Shown in pieces: positions 7,356 through 15,654 of a DNA stretch of 20,532 bases (its first letter is position 1; every line of letters begins with the position of its first letter). Below the pieces are notes generated by a model. The model was not told the DNA's origin. It saw nothing but the letters and a program-made list of their open reading frames with translations, and made no database searches. The translations under genes were made by a program, and so were the position numbers. The stretch is taken from assembly GCA_002436185.1 (NCBI GenBank), contig DJKX01000030.1, positions 1-20,532 on the forward strand, written 5' to 3'. The stretch comes from Fidelibacterota bacterium UBA6531 (GTDB lineage: Bacteria; Fidelibacterota; Marinisomatia; Marinisomatales; TCS55).

Positions 7356-7891
7356 TTTATTATTTGGATTAATTTCTTGAAATTCTCACCGGTTGCTTTA
7401 CCCTGCAGTTCAAATAAAATTGTTTCCACGCTGGTGATCTGTCCTCCTGCACTGCGGATCTTTTCGAGACCAATTTCTTTGTTATAATACAATCGAGTGG
7501 ATGTGGCATCTGTGACAACCTCCACATTATAATTTTTTTCCAAAAGATCTTTGGCGGTTTGGTAGACGCAAATATGAGTTTCTATTCCGGCAAGAATCAC
7601 ATTTTCCGGGTCTATTTTATTAAGTCTTTTATTGAATGCTTCATTTTGGCCACATGAAAATACGTCTTTAGCAATTGGCGTTAAGCCTTGTAAATGTTCA
7701 CTCACTTCTTCCACTGTTCTTCCAAGTTTATCCGGTAACTGTTCCATCCAGATTATGGGGACATTCAGTAATCGTGCACCTTTTATAAGCATAGCCACAT
7801 TCCTGAATAATTCATCTGCATTTTGCATAATACGAGCCAATTTTCCCTGTACATCTATAATAACCAATGTACTGTTGGTAGTTTTAAGCAT
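7352..7891 (-). CDS. Isochorismatase-family (cysteine) hydrolase, YcaC-like
   Basis: A 179-aa cytosolic alpha/beta hydrolase of the isochorismatase-like family. The Asp-Lys-Cys catalytic triad is in place: Asp13 in VIIDVQG, Lys75 in TPIAKDVFSC, and Cys108 in AGIETHICVYQTA, next to the family's cis-peptide segment. The length is typical. The metal-binding Asp-x-His of nicotinamidase is not seen, so a PncA function is unlikely. Substrates in this family are small amides or vinyl ethers, and the natural one here is unknown. The start ATG lies inside the last codons of the preceding phosphoesterase gene (8-nt overlap), so the two are translated from one message and probably coupled. Confidence 0.9.
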   Translation of the reverse strand: MLKTTNSTLVIIDVQGKLARIMQNADELFRNVAMLIKGARLLNVPIIWMEQLPDKLGRTVEEVSEHLQGLTPIAKDVFSCGQNEAFNKRLNKIDPENVILAGIETHICVYQTAKDLLEKNYNVEVVTDATSTRLYYNKEIGLEKIRSAGGQITSVETILFELQGKATGENFKKLIQIIK

Positions 7892-8381
7892 TTAACTGAA
7901 CCTCCGTTATATTTTCCCATTGATCCACATTTGGCCCTGTTCTCATGGCGATGATTTTATCCATTTTGTAGGAATTTCTCACAGATAAGTTACGAATGAT
8001 ATCTTCTTTTTGTTCTTCAAGCATTTCCTTGTAAATCAAACTGATATGGGGTAAAAATTCATATGGAGGTGCAGAAGGAAATTGAGTCACCAAACCTTGC
8101 TGCAAATGAACTAATTCCAACGATTCTTCCAATTCAATGAATACAGTTTTCCAGATATTGTTCGTGTGGTTCAGACCGGACATGGTAACAAATAAGGGTG
8201 TGATCTCTTGAGCAACGTTGGTTAAAACGGACCCTAGTTCATTTACGTTTAGATTAACGGGTGAGAGAAGTGTCATGTGGGGAGAATAAACAGGCGCCCG
8301 ATATACTGACGCCAGTTCATTGATCAAATCTTGTAAGTAAGTCGCATCATCTTTTGCAGGAGTCAGCCAGATGGAGATCAT
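7884..8381 (-). CDS. 2H phosphoesterase (cyclic phosphodiesterase/2'-5' RNA ligase-like)
   Basis: A 165-aa protein with the two His-x-Thr/Ser motifs of the 2H phosphoesterase superfamily: HMT at 35-37 (SPHMTLLS) and HIS at 112-114 (LPHISLIY), with an internal two-lobe layout. Family members hydrolyse 2',3'-cyclic or ADP-ribose 1'',2''-cyclic phosphates, or join RNA 2'-5' ends. The compact size is closest to plant-type cyclic phosphodiesterases. The gene begins 22 nt after the aminopeptidase stop, has a weak AGG at about 10 nt, and overlaps the following hydrolase by 8 nt. No signal peptide is present, so it should be cytosolic. The substrate is not determinable from sequence. Confidence 0.87.
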   Translation of the reverse strand: MISIWLTPAKDDATYLQDLINELASVYRAPVYSPHMTLLSPVNLNVNELGSVLTNVAQEITPLFVTMSGLNHTNNIWKTVFIELEESLELVHLQQGLVTQFPSAPPYEFLPHISLIYKEMLEEQKEDIIRNLSVRNSYKMDKIIAMRTGPNVDQWENITEVQLNA

Positions 8382-8403
8382 TTAATTATGACCTGACCAC
8401 ACA

Positions 8404-10896
8404 CTAATTATTGCCCCACTCTTCTGCCGATTCAGCAAACATTTTCTGCATTTTTTCTACTTCTTTCGCTTCCTTGCGGTCTTTAGACTTTTTCAATTTC
8501 GCTAGTCTGCTGTCCAAGGCACTGTAAAGATCAGCAATTCGACCGGCGCGCAGTGGTTCGTCATCAGCCATCTCCAATACATCTGCAAATTGATCGGCAT
8601 TGCCATGACGAATAATTTGATCGGCGCATGTCCAGCGCACCCAGCGATGGGGATCATTAATATTTTCGGCAAAGAAATCAATTAATTCTGGATGATCTTT
8701 TCTATAAGAAGCAATACGGCTGAATATGGATCCACGCACATTATAGGGTGCCGCACCGTAAACAGCCAATTCCTTCAGTTTGGCTAAATTTGAGTCTGTT
8801 TTTTCTTCTGTCAAAATACTCAACGCTGTGCTGCGGATGGTTTCGCTATGTGATTCCTGCTCCATTGCCCAATCGAATTTTTCCTTTGCTTTTTCCAGAT
8901 CCAGTTTAATCAGCGCTGAAAAAGCTGCACTTACGAGATAATCATTTTCCTCGTTATCCATTTTATCTTCAAGAAATGATTTAACCTCATCCGTATCATA
9001 TTCCCGCAACGCACTGATTATAGACCGCTTTATACGATCATCCTGTCCCGCATAAGCCGCCATTAGTTCTGTTTCACCATTGCGTGGTTCCATGCTTCCG
9101 TAAGTATTGACCACTTGCCGGCGGACGTACCATTTCGGTTCATTTTCAAGAGCATTCACCAAGGCAGTGTGGATTTTTTTGGTGGATCGAGTGTCTGATA
9201 ATTCACGCAGGGCCCAGATGCGGTCGTTCGGAGCGGGAGCATTTTGCAGTTGATAAAGCAGTTTATCTATCTTTTTCTCGAACGTCAATCGTTTAGGGAT
9301 TTGCTGGCCTTCATCTACCACGACCATCAGTGGTTTCATTTCTGCCGGGAACGTGAATATATCCTCTTCCTTGTCAAAAAAGATCTCGTGGCGGTGAATA
9401 TTGCCATCATCAATAACCACTGTCATGGGCAGTTTGAACAGAGAAGCACTTTCAACATCCTGGGTTTGTTTTAATGTGAGAGATACCAATTTGCTGCGGC
9501 GGTTGTAGCGATAGCTGGCGGTGATCTCCGGAATACCAGGTTTATAGACCCATTGATCGAAGAACCAAGCCAGGTTTTTCCCGGTGGTGACTTCAAACGC
9601 TTTTTTTAAGTCCGTGGTTTCCACGTTGTTGGCTGCGTTTGTTCTGGTATAATATTTCAACCCTCGGAAAAAGGCATCATCGTCTAAAATTCGGCGGATC
9701 ATATTCAGAATAATAGATCCCTTGGCGTAAATATTGCTGTCAAATAATTCGATGGAGTTATAATAGTAAGGCTGCACCGTTGGCCGACGATAGGATCGAT
9801 CCGCCCAGACCGTGGCACTCAAATTGCCCAAACGTTCATATTCTGCCAATTCGGGCCCGGTCTCGTGCTCTGTCCACAATAAATCCAAGTAAGTGGCAAA
9901 CCCTTCATTGAGCCAGACGTTTGCCCAGTTGCGGGTAGTGAGGTAATCACCGTACCACTGGTGAGCGAGTTCGTGGGCCACAAGGCCGTCGCTGGAATGG
10001 ATGGGACGGACATTTTCCGGATGCATGGTGCGGTCGGTCTGGTGTGTGTTGGTCACATTTTCCATTCCGCCCCACATGAAATCTTCAAGAATCGTTTGAT
10101 CATATTTTTCAAAGGGGTAGCGCACCCCTGTAATGTCGCTGAAAAATTCCATCATGGCCGGTGTCTTGCCAAAAGAACGCAAGGCATCATCTCTATCGTG
10201 GTGCTGGTAGACCCAGTAATTCACAGGAATACCATCCCATTCATCTTCGATCTTTTTATAGTCCCCCACAGCCACTGATAATAAATAACTTACATTGGGA
10301 ACGTTCTCCCGCCAGTGGAAAATGCGCTGGTCATCTTGCTCATTGACAGACACAAGTTCGCCATTGGAAATGGCAGAAAGAGGCTTATCCACTGTCAGTT
10401 TACATTCCCAGGTCATTTTATCGTTGGGATAATCGTGCATGGGCACCCAGAAATGATTGTCGGTGTCCTCGCCCTGTGTCCAGCCCTGGAGCTGCTTTTC
10501 AGGATAGCTTGAGTCGGGTCTAACAAAATAAAAACCCATTGTGGGATAGGACGTGTAATTGATCTTGACCGTGATAGTATCTTCCCAACTGTAGCTTTTA
10601 TCAAGATCAATCCAAAGTGTTTGACCGTTCAGCTGAAAATCCAGGGCTTGGCCTTTTAAAGTAACGCCGTGGATGGTGGTGCGGTCAGAATCGAAAGATA
10701 CCCGCTGGCAAGCGCTGGAAAAAGGTGTAAATGTATGGCTTACAGAACCACTGATGCGCCCTTCGGGAATATCCACCTCAATATCCAGGGACATGTGGAG
10801 CATATCCTTTTCTCTGTCCGGAGTAGAATGATAAGGCCTTTCAGGAGTAGAGAAAAGTATTGATGAAATACAAATGATTATTTTTATTCTACGCAT
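8404..10896 (-). CDS. M1-family zinc aminopeptidase with HEAT-like C-terminal domain
   Basis: An 830-aa exported metallopeptidase that removes N-terminal residues from peptides. A short signal-like segment (about 4-17) precedes an N-terminal beta domain. Catalytic elements: WGGMEN at 275-280 (the GxMEN substrate motif, here G-G-M), the zinc site HELAH at 308-312 with the third ligand Glu331 in LNEGFATY, and the likely catalytic Tyr390 in IYAKGS. From about 545 to 805 the sequence becomes helical with HEAT-like repeats (for example KWYVRRQVVNTYG and HRWVRWTCADQIIRHG), followed by a charged Lys/Glu tail. An AGAGGA ribosome-binding site (10901-10906) supports the ATG. It probably starts a unit with the 2H phosphoesterase and the hydrolase. 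Likely place: periplasm or cell surface. Confidence 0.94.
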   Translation of the reverse strand: MRRIKIIICISSILFSTPERPYHSTPDREKDMLHMSLDIEVDIPEGRISGSVSHTFTPFSSACQRVSFDSDRTTIHGVTLKGQALDFQLNGQTLWIDLDKSYSWEDTITVKINYTSYPTMGFYFVRPDSSYPEKQLQGWTQGEDTDNHFWVPMHDYPNDKMTWECKLTVDKPLSAISNGELVSVNEQDDQRIFHWRENVPNVSYLLSVAVGDYKKIEDEWDGIPVNYWVYQHHDRDDALRSFGKTPAMMEFFSDITGVRYPFEKYDQTILEDFMWGGMENVTNTHQTDRTMHPENVRPIHSSDGLVAHELAHQWYGDYLTTRNWANVWLNEGFATYLDLLWTEHETGPELAEYERLGNLSATVWADRSYRRPTVQPYYYNSIELFDSNIYAKGSIILNMIRRILDDDAFFRGLKYYTRTNAANNVETTDLKKAFEVTTGKNLAWFFDQWVYKPGIPEITASYRYNRRSKLVSLTLKQTQDVESASLFKLPMTVVIDDGNIHRHEIFFDKEEDIFTFPAEMKPLMVVVDEGQQIPKRLTFEKKIDKLLYQLQNAPAPNDRIWALRELSDTRSTKKIHTALVNALENEPKWYVRRQVVNTYGSMEPRNGETELMAAYAGQDDRIKRSIISALREYDTDEVKSFLEDKMDNEENDYLVSAAFSALIKLDLEKAKEKFDWAMEQESHSETIRSTALSILTEEKTDSNLAKLKELAVYGAAPYNVRGSIFSRIASYRKDHPELIDFFAENINDPHRWVRWTCADQIIRHGNADQFADVLEMADDEPLRAGRIADLYSALDSRLAKLKKSKDRKEAKEVEKMQKMFAESAEEWGNN

Positions 10897-11017
10897 TTAA
10901 TCCTCTATTTAGTTGCCATTGAGAAGGCGGTGAAGATATAAAAATATACTTGATTAGTGCTATTATCTTTTTATTATCTAAAACTCAATGAATATTGGAG
11001 AAGAGTTTAAATCAATA
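10897..11017 (-). promoter_or_regulatory. 121-bp AT-rich gap ahead of the aminopeptidase; likely promoter region
   Basis: No coding potential is seen. The gap after the stress-protein gene holds a 6-bp inverted repeat (AAACTC 10981-10986, GAGTTT 11003-11008) with a 16-nt spacing and no strong T-tract. Runs such as GATAAT and TATATTTTTATAT resemble -10 elements. A TTGAGT is followed 15 nt later by GATAAT on the minus strand, a weak promoter candidate. Its size suggests that the aminopeptidase begins a new transcription unit. Confidence 0.3.
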
Positions 11018-11434
11018 CTAATCTTTGGGAATAACCATAACCGGGCAACTGGCATGGTTAACGATACCTTCGTCAACCGAATCAAAAAAGTTTTTTTTGA
11101 ATAAACTTTGTTTTCGGTGTCCAAGTATAAGCAAATCTACATTTTTAGTGACTGTAGCTATAGCTTTTGAAATATTTTCATCTTTTACTATTTTAATGGC
11201 AATGTATTTTGCTTCTTTTTCAAAACCATTTGCTACAAAGCGTTCACGGATTTCTTCTTCAGTGAATTCATGCGGGGAATCCATCATCATAGACATTTCT
11301 CCCGCATGGAGATCATTTACATGAACGACTGTCAAGTTAGCGTCCAATTGGTTTTTCAGTTCCATGGCTTTACGAATAACATCACCTTCGTCTCCTCTTC
11401 CGCAAAGAGCCAGTACAATGTTTTTATAACTCAT
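11018..11434 (-). CDS. Universal stress protein, UspA-like
   Basis: A 138-aa single-domain Usp protein: NIVLALCGRGDE at the first strand, LTVVHVND at the second, and the C-terminal ...LLILGHRKQS...SVDEGIVNHASCPVMVIPKD block typical of the family. The usual ATP motif (G-x2-G-x9-G-S/T) is incomplete. The first Gly is present in GHRK, but the second Gly and the Gly of GS are replaced (Q/S and D-S), as in UspA proteins that do not bind ATP. An AGGA (11442-11445) 7 nt before the ATG overlaps the stop of the TPR gene, so the two form a tight pair. Role: cytosolic stress or energy-state response, with no precise target known. Confidence 0.93.
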   Translation of the reverse strand: MSYKNIVLALCGRGDEGDVIRKAMELKNQLDANLTVVHVNDLHAGEMSMMMDSPHEFTEEEIRERFVANGFEKEAKYIAIKIVKDENISKAIATVTKNVDLLILGHRKQSLFKKNFFDSVDEGIVNHASCPVMVIPKD

Positions 11435-11443
11435 TTTATTATC

Positions 11444-12205
11444 CTATTCAAAGTCTTCTAATAATAATTTTGCTTCCTTAATCTCAAACCGTTCTTCCAC
11501 AAGTGATTCGGAACCTGGAGGTGTTGCTATTACAGATTGGACCAATTTCATTGCTTCATCTTCCCGACCATCTTTATATAATGCCCTGGCAAGGTAGTTT
11601 TTTTGTACTGGTGATGCCCGGCCTGTATTTACAGCTTTTTCTAACCAAATGATTGCATCATCATTATCCGGCCAGGAAAGAATAAAGGGTATATAGGGTG
11701 ATTTATAATGAACTGCTCCCAGCATGAAGTAGCCTCCGCCGTTTTCATAGTTAGAATCCAATTCGATGATTTTTTCTGAATGATCCTTCATCAAATCGGC
11801 AACACCTTCTTTCGCTGCAGTCAAGATTCCGTACACTTCCGACCATTTTCCCAAACAAGTCAAATACCAATAACGCAGCGCAGCAGAATTGGGATATTTG
11901 GCAACCATTTTCTCTGCCAATGCTTTTCCCTTATTATATTCTGCTTTGCGATCCTCTTCATCTGTCAGGACGTATGTCCCCTTGTAATAATAGCACTTGA
12001 GTAAATATACAGCAGCTTCTTCTTCCTGCGCGTCGATTTTCATTATTCTCTCAAAATGACGGATTGCCTGATCAATGTTTTGAGATTTAGCTTCTGTTCC
12101 TACGGCACCTTTTGCTCTTGCATTGTAGATAGCAATACCATTATCCAAGTCAGAACTAAATGCGAAGGAAATTAGAAACAGGAGATATATTACGGGTTTC
12201 ATCAT
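11444..12205 (-). CDS. Exported TPR-repeat protein
   Basis: A 253-aa protein with a signal peptide (about 1-17, ending FAFSS) and several tetratricopeptide-type helix pairs, for example AIRHFERIMKID with the following helix near 48-72, and DAIIWLEKAVNTG with ARALYKDGREDEAMKLVQ near 182-222. A long central block carries KYPNSAALRYWYLTCLGKWSEV. The layout recalls TPR proteins annotated as TatT-like components of TRAP transporters, but no TRAP permease is nearby, so I leave the role open: a periplasmic scaffold for protein contacts. Two ATGs stand in tandem at the start. It lies 9 nt ahead of the stress-protein gene and 28 nt after the preceding terminator, with no Shine-Dalgarno. Confidence 0.8.
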   Translation of the reverse strand: MMKPVIYLLFLISFAFSSDLDNGIAIYNARAKGAVGTEAKSQNIDQAIRHFERIMKIDAQEEEAAVYLLKCYYYKGTYVLTDEEDRKAEYNKGKALAEKMVAKYPNSAALRYWYLTCLGKWSEVYGILTAAKEGVADLMKDHSEKIIELDSNYENGGGYFMLGAVHYKSPYIPFILSWPDNDDAIIWLEKAVNTGRASPVQKNYLARALYKDGREDEAMKLVQSVIATPPGSESLVEERFEIKEAKLLLEDFE

Positions 12206-12210
12206 AGACG

Positions 12211-12216
12211 AGTATA
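12211..12216 (-). promoter_or_regulatory. Candidate -10 element 5 nt before the TPR start codon
   Basis: TATACT on the minus strand is followed by CGTCT and then ATGATG. A T-run occupies the -35 position (17-nt spacing), which is a weak match. A Bacteroidota-style TAAATTTG also lies just upstream. If TATACT is used, transcription would begin at or next to the ATG and give a leaderless mRNA, which would explain the missing Shine-Dalgarno. Confidence 0.3.
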
Positions 12217-12233
12217 CTGCAAATTTATGAAAT

Positions 12234-12262
12234 AAAAAAACCCCGCATTCAGCAAAGTTTTT
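12234..12262 (-). terminator. Rho-independent terminator after the CotH gene
   Basis: On the minus strand AAAAACTTTGC and GCGGGGTTTTT pair over 11 bp (three G-U pairs) around the loop TGAAT, and the stem runs into a tract of seven Ts. The pairing is much better on this strand than on the plus strand. It starts 15 nt past the stop of the CotH gene and separates it from the TPR unit. Confidence 0.82.
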
Positions 12263-12277
12263 ATAATGTTTGAAAAA

Positions 12278-14689
12278 TTATTTCAGCAGCACCATCTTCT
12301 TGGTCTGGACAAACTCACCAGCTTGAATCTTGTATAGATAAACACCTGCTGCTACTACCAACCCCTTATCATTTGTTCCATCCCAAATAACCCTTTGATA
12401 ACCGTTCATCCGTTCTCCATTGGCTAATACCTTCACCATCCTTCCCAGCATATCAATAATGAATATGCTTACAAAACTTTCATTAGGTAAAATAAAGCTT
12501 ATAGTGGTAGTTGGATTAAAGGGGTTGGGGTAGTTTTGGTGGAGTATGAATTCAGCAGCCGTTAACATTTCATCTTCATTTGACAAATAAGATGAATTTA
12601 GACTGCCCGGAGAGCCGTACCCGGCAGATGCTGCCCAGCTTTCCGGCTGGGCATTGTCTAAGCTAGGATTGATCAGTTCCAGTGTTGGTCCATCGCCATC
12701 CGCTTCTTCAGGCCAGGGATCACTATCATCATACTCTACTGCATCCACTAATACACCGCTTGAATCGAATAATCTAATTAATTCTCCACCACCACTTAGC
12801 CCAAAACCTATATCTCCAACATAATTTTCAACTTCAGGGAAAAGATCTGCAAAAGCAGAGGAATTAGTACATAAAACTAGATACTCATCCGCTCCAAGAG
12901 ATATATCCTCATCGATGGTATAGACATGATCATCATTTTCATCCTTGAACTCCCAAAGTCCAATGGAAATTGTTTCACTGGTGGGGTTGTACAACTCGAC
13001 CCAGTCATCCGGATCAAATTCATCATCAGCTGAATTGTAATTAATTTCGTTAATCACTACTGCAGAACCTGAAGCTTCAAAGTCAACCGTATATTCATAG
13101 AATTCCTGTTCCGCTTTGCGGGGGTTGAGGATTAACGCATCAGCATTGCTGGCACGGATATAATATTTTACATGATCTCCGCTTTCATAAAATGGAATAA
13201 CTGCTCCATAAACAGCATCATTTGCATCTCCATCATTATGCTGACCGTCATCATACATAGGTACGGATGTAAATTGAGCATTGAAGTCATTTGTGGTTAC
13301 CATTAACTCAACTTCTGTCGCGCCTGAAACCAATGATTGAATAACGACATCTTCTCCTTGCACAGGATTTTCATTTTCTTGGATAATATTAATTATTTCA
13401 GGAGCTGTTTTTGCAATTTCGCTATGGCTTAACAAGTAGGGCAATCTGCCGGCTACGGTTGGAGTAATTCCGCACCAGTGGGCATCATCCGGAGTAATCA
13501 GGTAATTATCCACATTGTAGCGGAAATAATCACCTGAAATGAACGATGGAAATATATTTGGATATGAGTCAGCGTAAACCTCAATCGAGTCCTGCATTCT
13601 ATAAGCAAGATCCTGGATATAATTCACATTGTAAATATCATCTATAATTGTACGCATATGTGCTGTGTAAATCTTTTTATTTAACGGAACATTGATGAGT
13701 TCGCTGAAAAAAGGCCGCTCATCATCATTTTCAAATAAAAATGGATCCCAATTATATATCCAGGAAACATCGCCGCCTAAATCAATCACCGTATTTATCA
13801 TGGCTCCGCCAAATGTTTGATCCTTATCCCAGGGAATAACTTCAAACTGGCCGCTACTCGTATTGCGGTATAAATAATAATTATGTATGTAAAAACCATT
13901 ATAAGCATCAAGATCGGGCATGACCTGTGAGGCAGCAAAAAACCACAACGCCCGGTCCACATTCAAAATAGTCTCGATGCTGTCAATCTCAAAATTCAAT
14001 GTATAAATTAAATCCAATAAATCAGCCCAGCCCGATTCTGACTTTAATTCATAGCCCTTTTGGTATGCATAAATTGTGGAATCGGCGCCATACCAGCGCA
14101 TATCCGGCCAGGCATTATAATTACTGCCATAGTGGAACTGGGGTTCGCACTTAAAAAATGTGCCTTCGTTATTTCCAAAGTGTTTGGTCAGAAAAGGTTT
14201 ATTCACTGATTCCACTGCAATATATAATCCCAAATAGCTGTCATTTATAGACACATTCATATACCCGACTTCAGAAGTAGGCAGATAATACCCTTGAGTC
14301 ATGTAACCGATGGATTCCCGAACAAAGGTTGGGTCAAAAATGGAATTTGAAAGCTTAACTTTTATATAGCCCAGCAGGTCCTGGTCATCATCAATCAAGT
14401 TAAAATCAATATTCAGGGGAAACTTGGGACTGCCCAAAACTTGGGTCCACCAAAATGTGGAATTTCCCTTATAGCGGACACCAACACTATCTAATGTATC
14501 GCCGTTGAAAACGACTGTGGCAAGTTCATAGGATTTATCATCAATTTCCCATTGAGCCTGCAAAATGGAATCATAATCAGAATTGTAGAATTCTATTTCC
14601 AGGGAGTGGACCTGGTAGGGATCAAACAACTCCTGGCCCAGGAGTATTGATCCTGTAAAACATATGGTTAATAGCAAACATATTCTCAT
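12278..14689 (-). CDS. Secreted CotH-kinase/lamin-tail protein with T9SS sorting domain
   Basis: An 803-aa multidomain exported protein. Residues 1-19 are a signal peptide. About 28-420 is a CotH kinase domain: VRYKGNS (71-77), KFPLNIDFN, GLYIAVESVNKPFL (154-167) and the metal-site motif EVIPWDKDQTFGG (283-295) that corresponds to the WDxD element of CotH kinases. About 430-537 looks like a beta-sandwich domain with D/N-rich loops. About 543-655 is a lamin-tail domain (VVINEINYNSADDEFDPDDWVELYNP region). About 717-803 is the T9SS/FlgD-like sorting domain (HQNYPNPFNPTT ... AAGVYLYKI ... KKMVLLK). CotH proteins are secreted atypical kinases. The target here is unknown and probably lies at the cell surface or outside. 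The gene is 38 nt after the DUF4249 gene and ends at a strong terminator. Its sequence is clearly more AT-rich than the receptor gene upstream. Confidence 0.9.
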   Translation of the reverse strand: MRICLLLTICFTGSILLGQELFDPYQVHSLEIEFYNSDYDSILQAQWEIDDKSYELATVVFNGDTLDSVGVRYKGNSTFWWTQVLGSPKFPLNIDFNLIDDDQDLLGYIKVKLSNSIFDPTFVRESIGYMTQGYYLPTSEVGYMNVSINDSYLGLYIAVESVNKPFLTKHFGNNEGTFFKCEPQFHYGSNYNAWPDMRWYGADSTIYAYQKGYELKSESGWADLLDLIYTLNFEIDSIETILNVDRALWFFAASQVMPDLDAYNGFYIHNYYLYRNTSSGQFEVIPWDKDQTFGGAMINTVIDLGGDVSWIYNWDPFLFENDDERPFFSELINVPLNKKIYTAHMRTIIDDIYNVNYIQDLAYRMQDSIEVYADSYPNIFPSFISGDYFRYNVDNYLITPDDAHWCGITPTVAGRLPYLLSHSEIAKTAPEIINIIQENENPVQGEDVVIQSLVSGATEVELMVTTNDFNAQFTSVPMYDDGQHNDGDANDAVYGAVIPFYESGDHVKYYIRASNADALILNPRKAEQEFYEYTVDFEASGSAVVINEINYNSADDEFDPDDWVELYNPTSETISIGLWEFKDENDDHVYTIDEDISLGADEYLVLCTNSSAFADLFPEVENYVGDIGFGLSGGGELIRLFDSSGVLVDAVEYDDSDPWPEEADGDGPTLELINPSLDNAQPESWAASAGYGSPGSLNSSYLSNEDEMLTAAEFILHQNYPNPFNPTTTISFILPNESFVSIFIIDMLGRMVKVLANGERMNGYQRVIWDGTNDKGLVVAAGVYLYKIQAGEFVQTKKMVLLK

Positions 14690-14727
14690 AATCTGTTCTT
14701 GGCTCTTTTTACATATTGTGGTGTTAG

Positions 14728-15654
14728 TTAAGGTACGATGGGCATATAGTGCCGGTCAATGCCGACAGCGCCAAAGACGCCGATACCGCCCTCAATACCG
14801 AAACTGCGACCGGAACCGCCCTGTCCTAAAAACAGGCTGGAAAATTCCGGGTCCCCGGCATAGCGTATAAAATAATCAAAATAATTATTGTCCATGCTCA
14901 TGAGGTTGATGAGCAGGTAATCCTCTTCCCAATCCAAAAACGGGTCATCCTCACAAATCTCCCGGCGGTAAGTCCAGGATGCTTCATCGGGACTGATGAT
15001 CTCTTCCTGCCACAGCCCACAGGCATAATCCGGTTTACTATCCTCGTAATAATCATAATCGAAAAAATAGGCCAGTACATTGCCAGCGTTGATGATTTGG
15101 TAGTTATCGGCCATGGTTTGCCAGCGGATATCCATAGTTTGGCTAAGTTGAAATGTATCCGGTAATTCTTCTTTAATTAGCTGAGGTGCAGGGGGAATAA
15201 TCGTTTCCCCATTCGCACTCAAGCCGCCTGGTGTGGTCACCGATAGGGTCCAGGTTTCTCCAGCCTGGGGCTGCAGATCATCACCGTTGTACACATAACC
15301 GCCAACGACAACGGTATCGTCCTCGCCCATTTCAAAATCAGTGTATTCGAATAGATAATCCTGCTGTCCGTTGCTAACGATCACTTCCGCATCGCGGACC
15401 ACATAGCGGGAGGCATAATAGATAACAATGTTGCCGAAAATGGTATCCCGCATGAGTGTATCGGAAGCTTCGTCCATGGCCAGAGAGCGGTGCACACGAA
15501 CTACGCTTGTCACCAGTGAATCTGTGGAAAGCAGGCCCATGATGTTCAGCACCGATTCGTGATCGGAGGTGACGTCCTCCCAATCCAGTTCCCGGTCAAT
15601 GCTCATACAGGCAAATGAAAGAATACAGAAAAAACTGATAGAAATTAGACGCAT
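14728..15654 (-). CDS. DUF4249-family lipoprotein, receptor partner
   Basis: A 308-aa protein with an N-terminal export signal and an imperfect lipobox ending in Cys16 (LSFAC). The N-terminal half has the beta-sandwich character of DUF4249: a conserved opening block (ESVLNIMGLLSTDSLVTSVVRVHRSL), then AEVIVSNG and YVYNGDDLQPQAGETWTLSVTTPGG. The C-terminal half is rich in Tyr and Asp. In Bacteroidota-type genomes DUF4249 proteins sit directly after a TonB-dependent receptor and are thought to be surface lipoproteins that help it bind ligand. The same arrangement is seen here: the receptor's TAA overlaps this ATG by one base (TAATG), with GGATAGAG just upstream. The ligand is not known. Confidence 0.85.
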   Translation of the reverse strand: MRLISISFFCILSFACMSIDRELDWEDVTSDHESVLNIMGLLSTDSLVTSVVRVHRSLAMDEASDTLMRDTIFGNIVIYYASRYVVRDAEVIVSNGQQDYLFEYTDFEMGEDDTVVVGGYVYNGDDLQPQAGETWTLSVTTPGGLSANGETIIPPAPQLIKEELPDTFQLSQTMDIRWQTMADNYQIINAGNVLAYFFDYDYYEDSKPDYACGLWQEEIISPDEASWTYRREICEDDPFLDWEEDYLLINLMSMDNNYFDYFIRYAGDPEFSSLFLGQGGSGRSFGIEGGIGVFGAVGIDRHYMPIVP

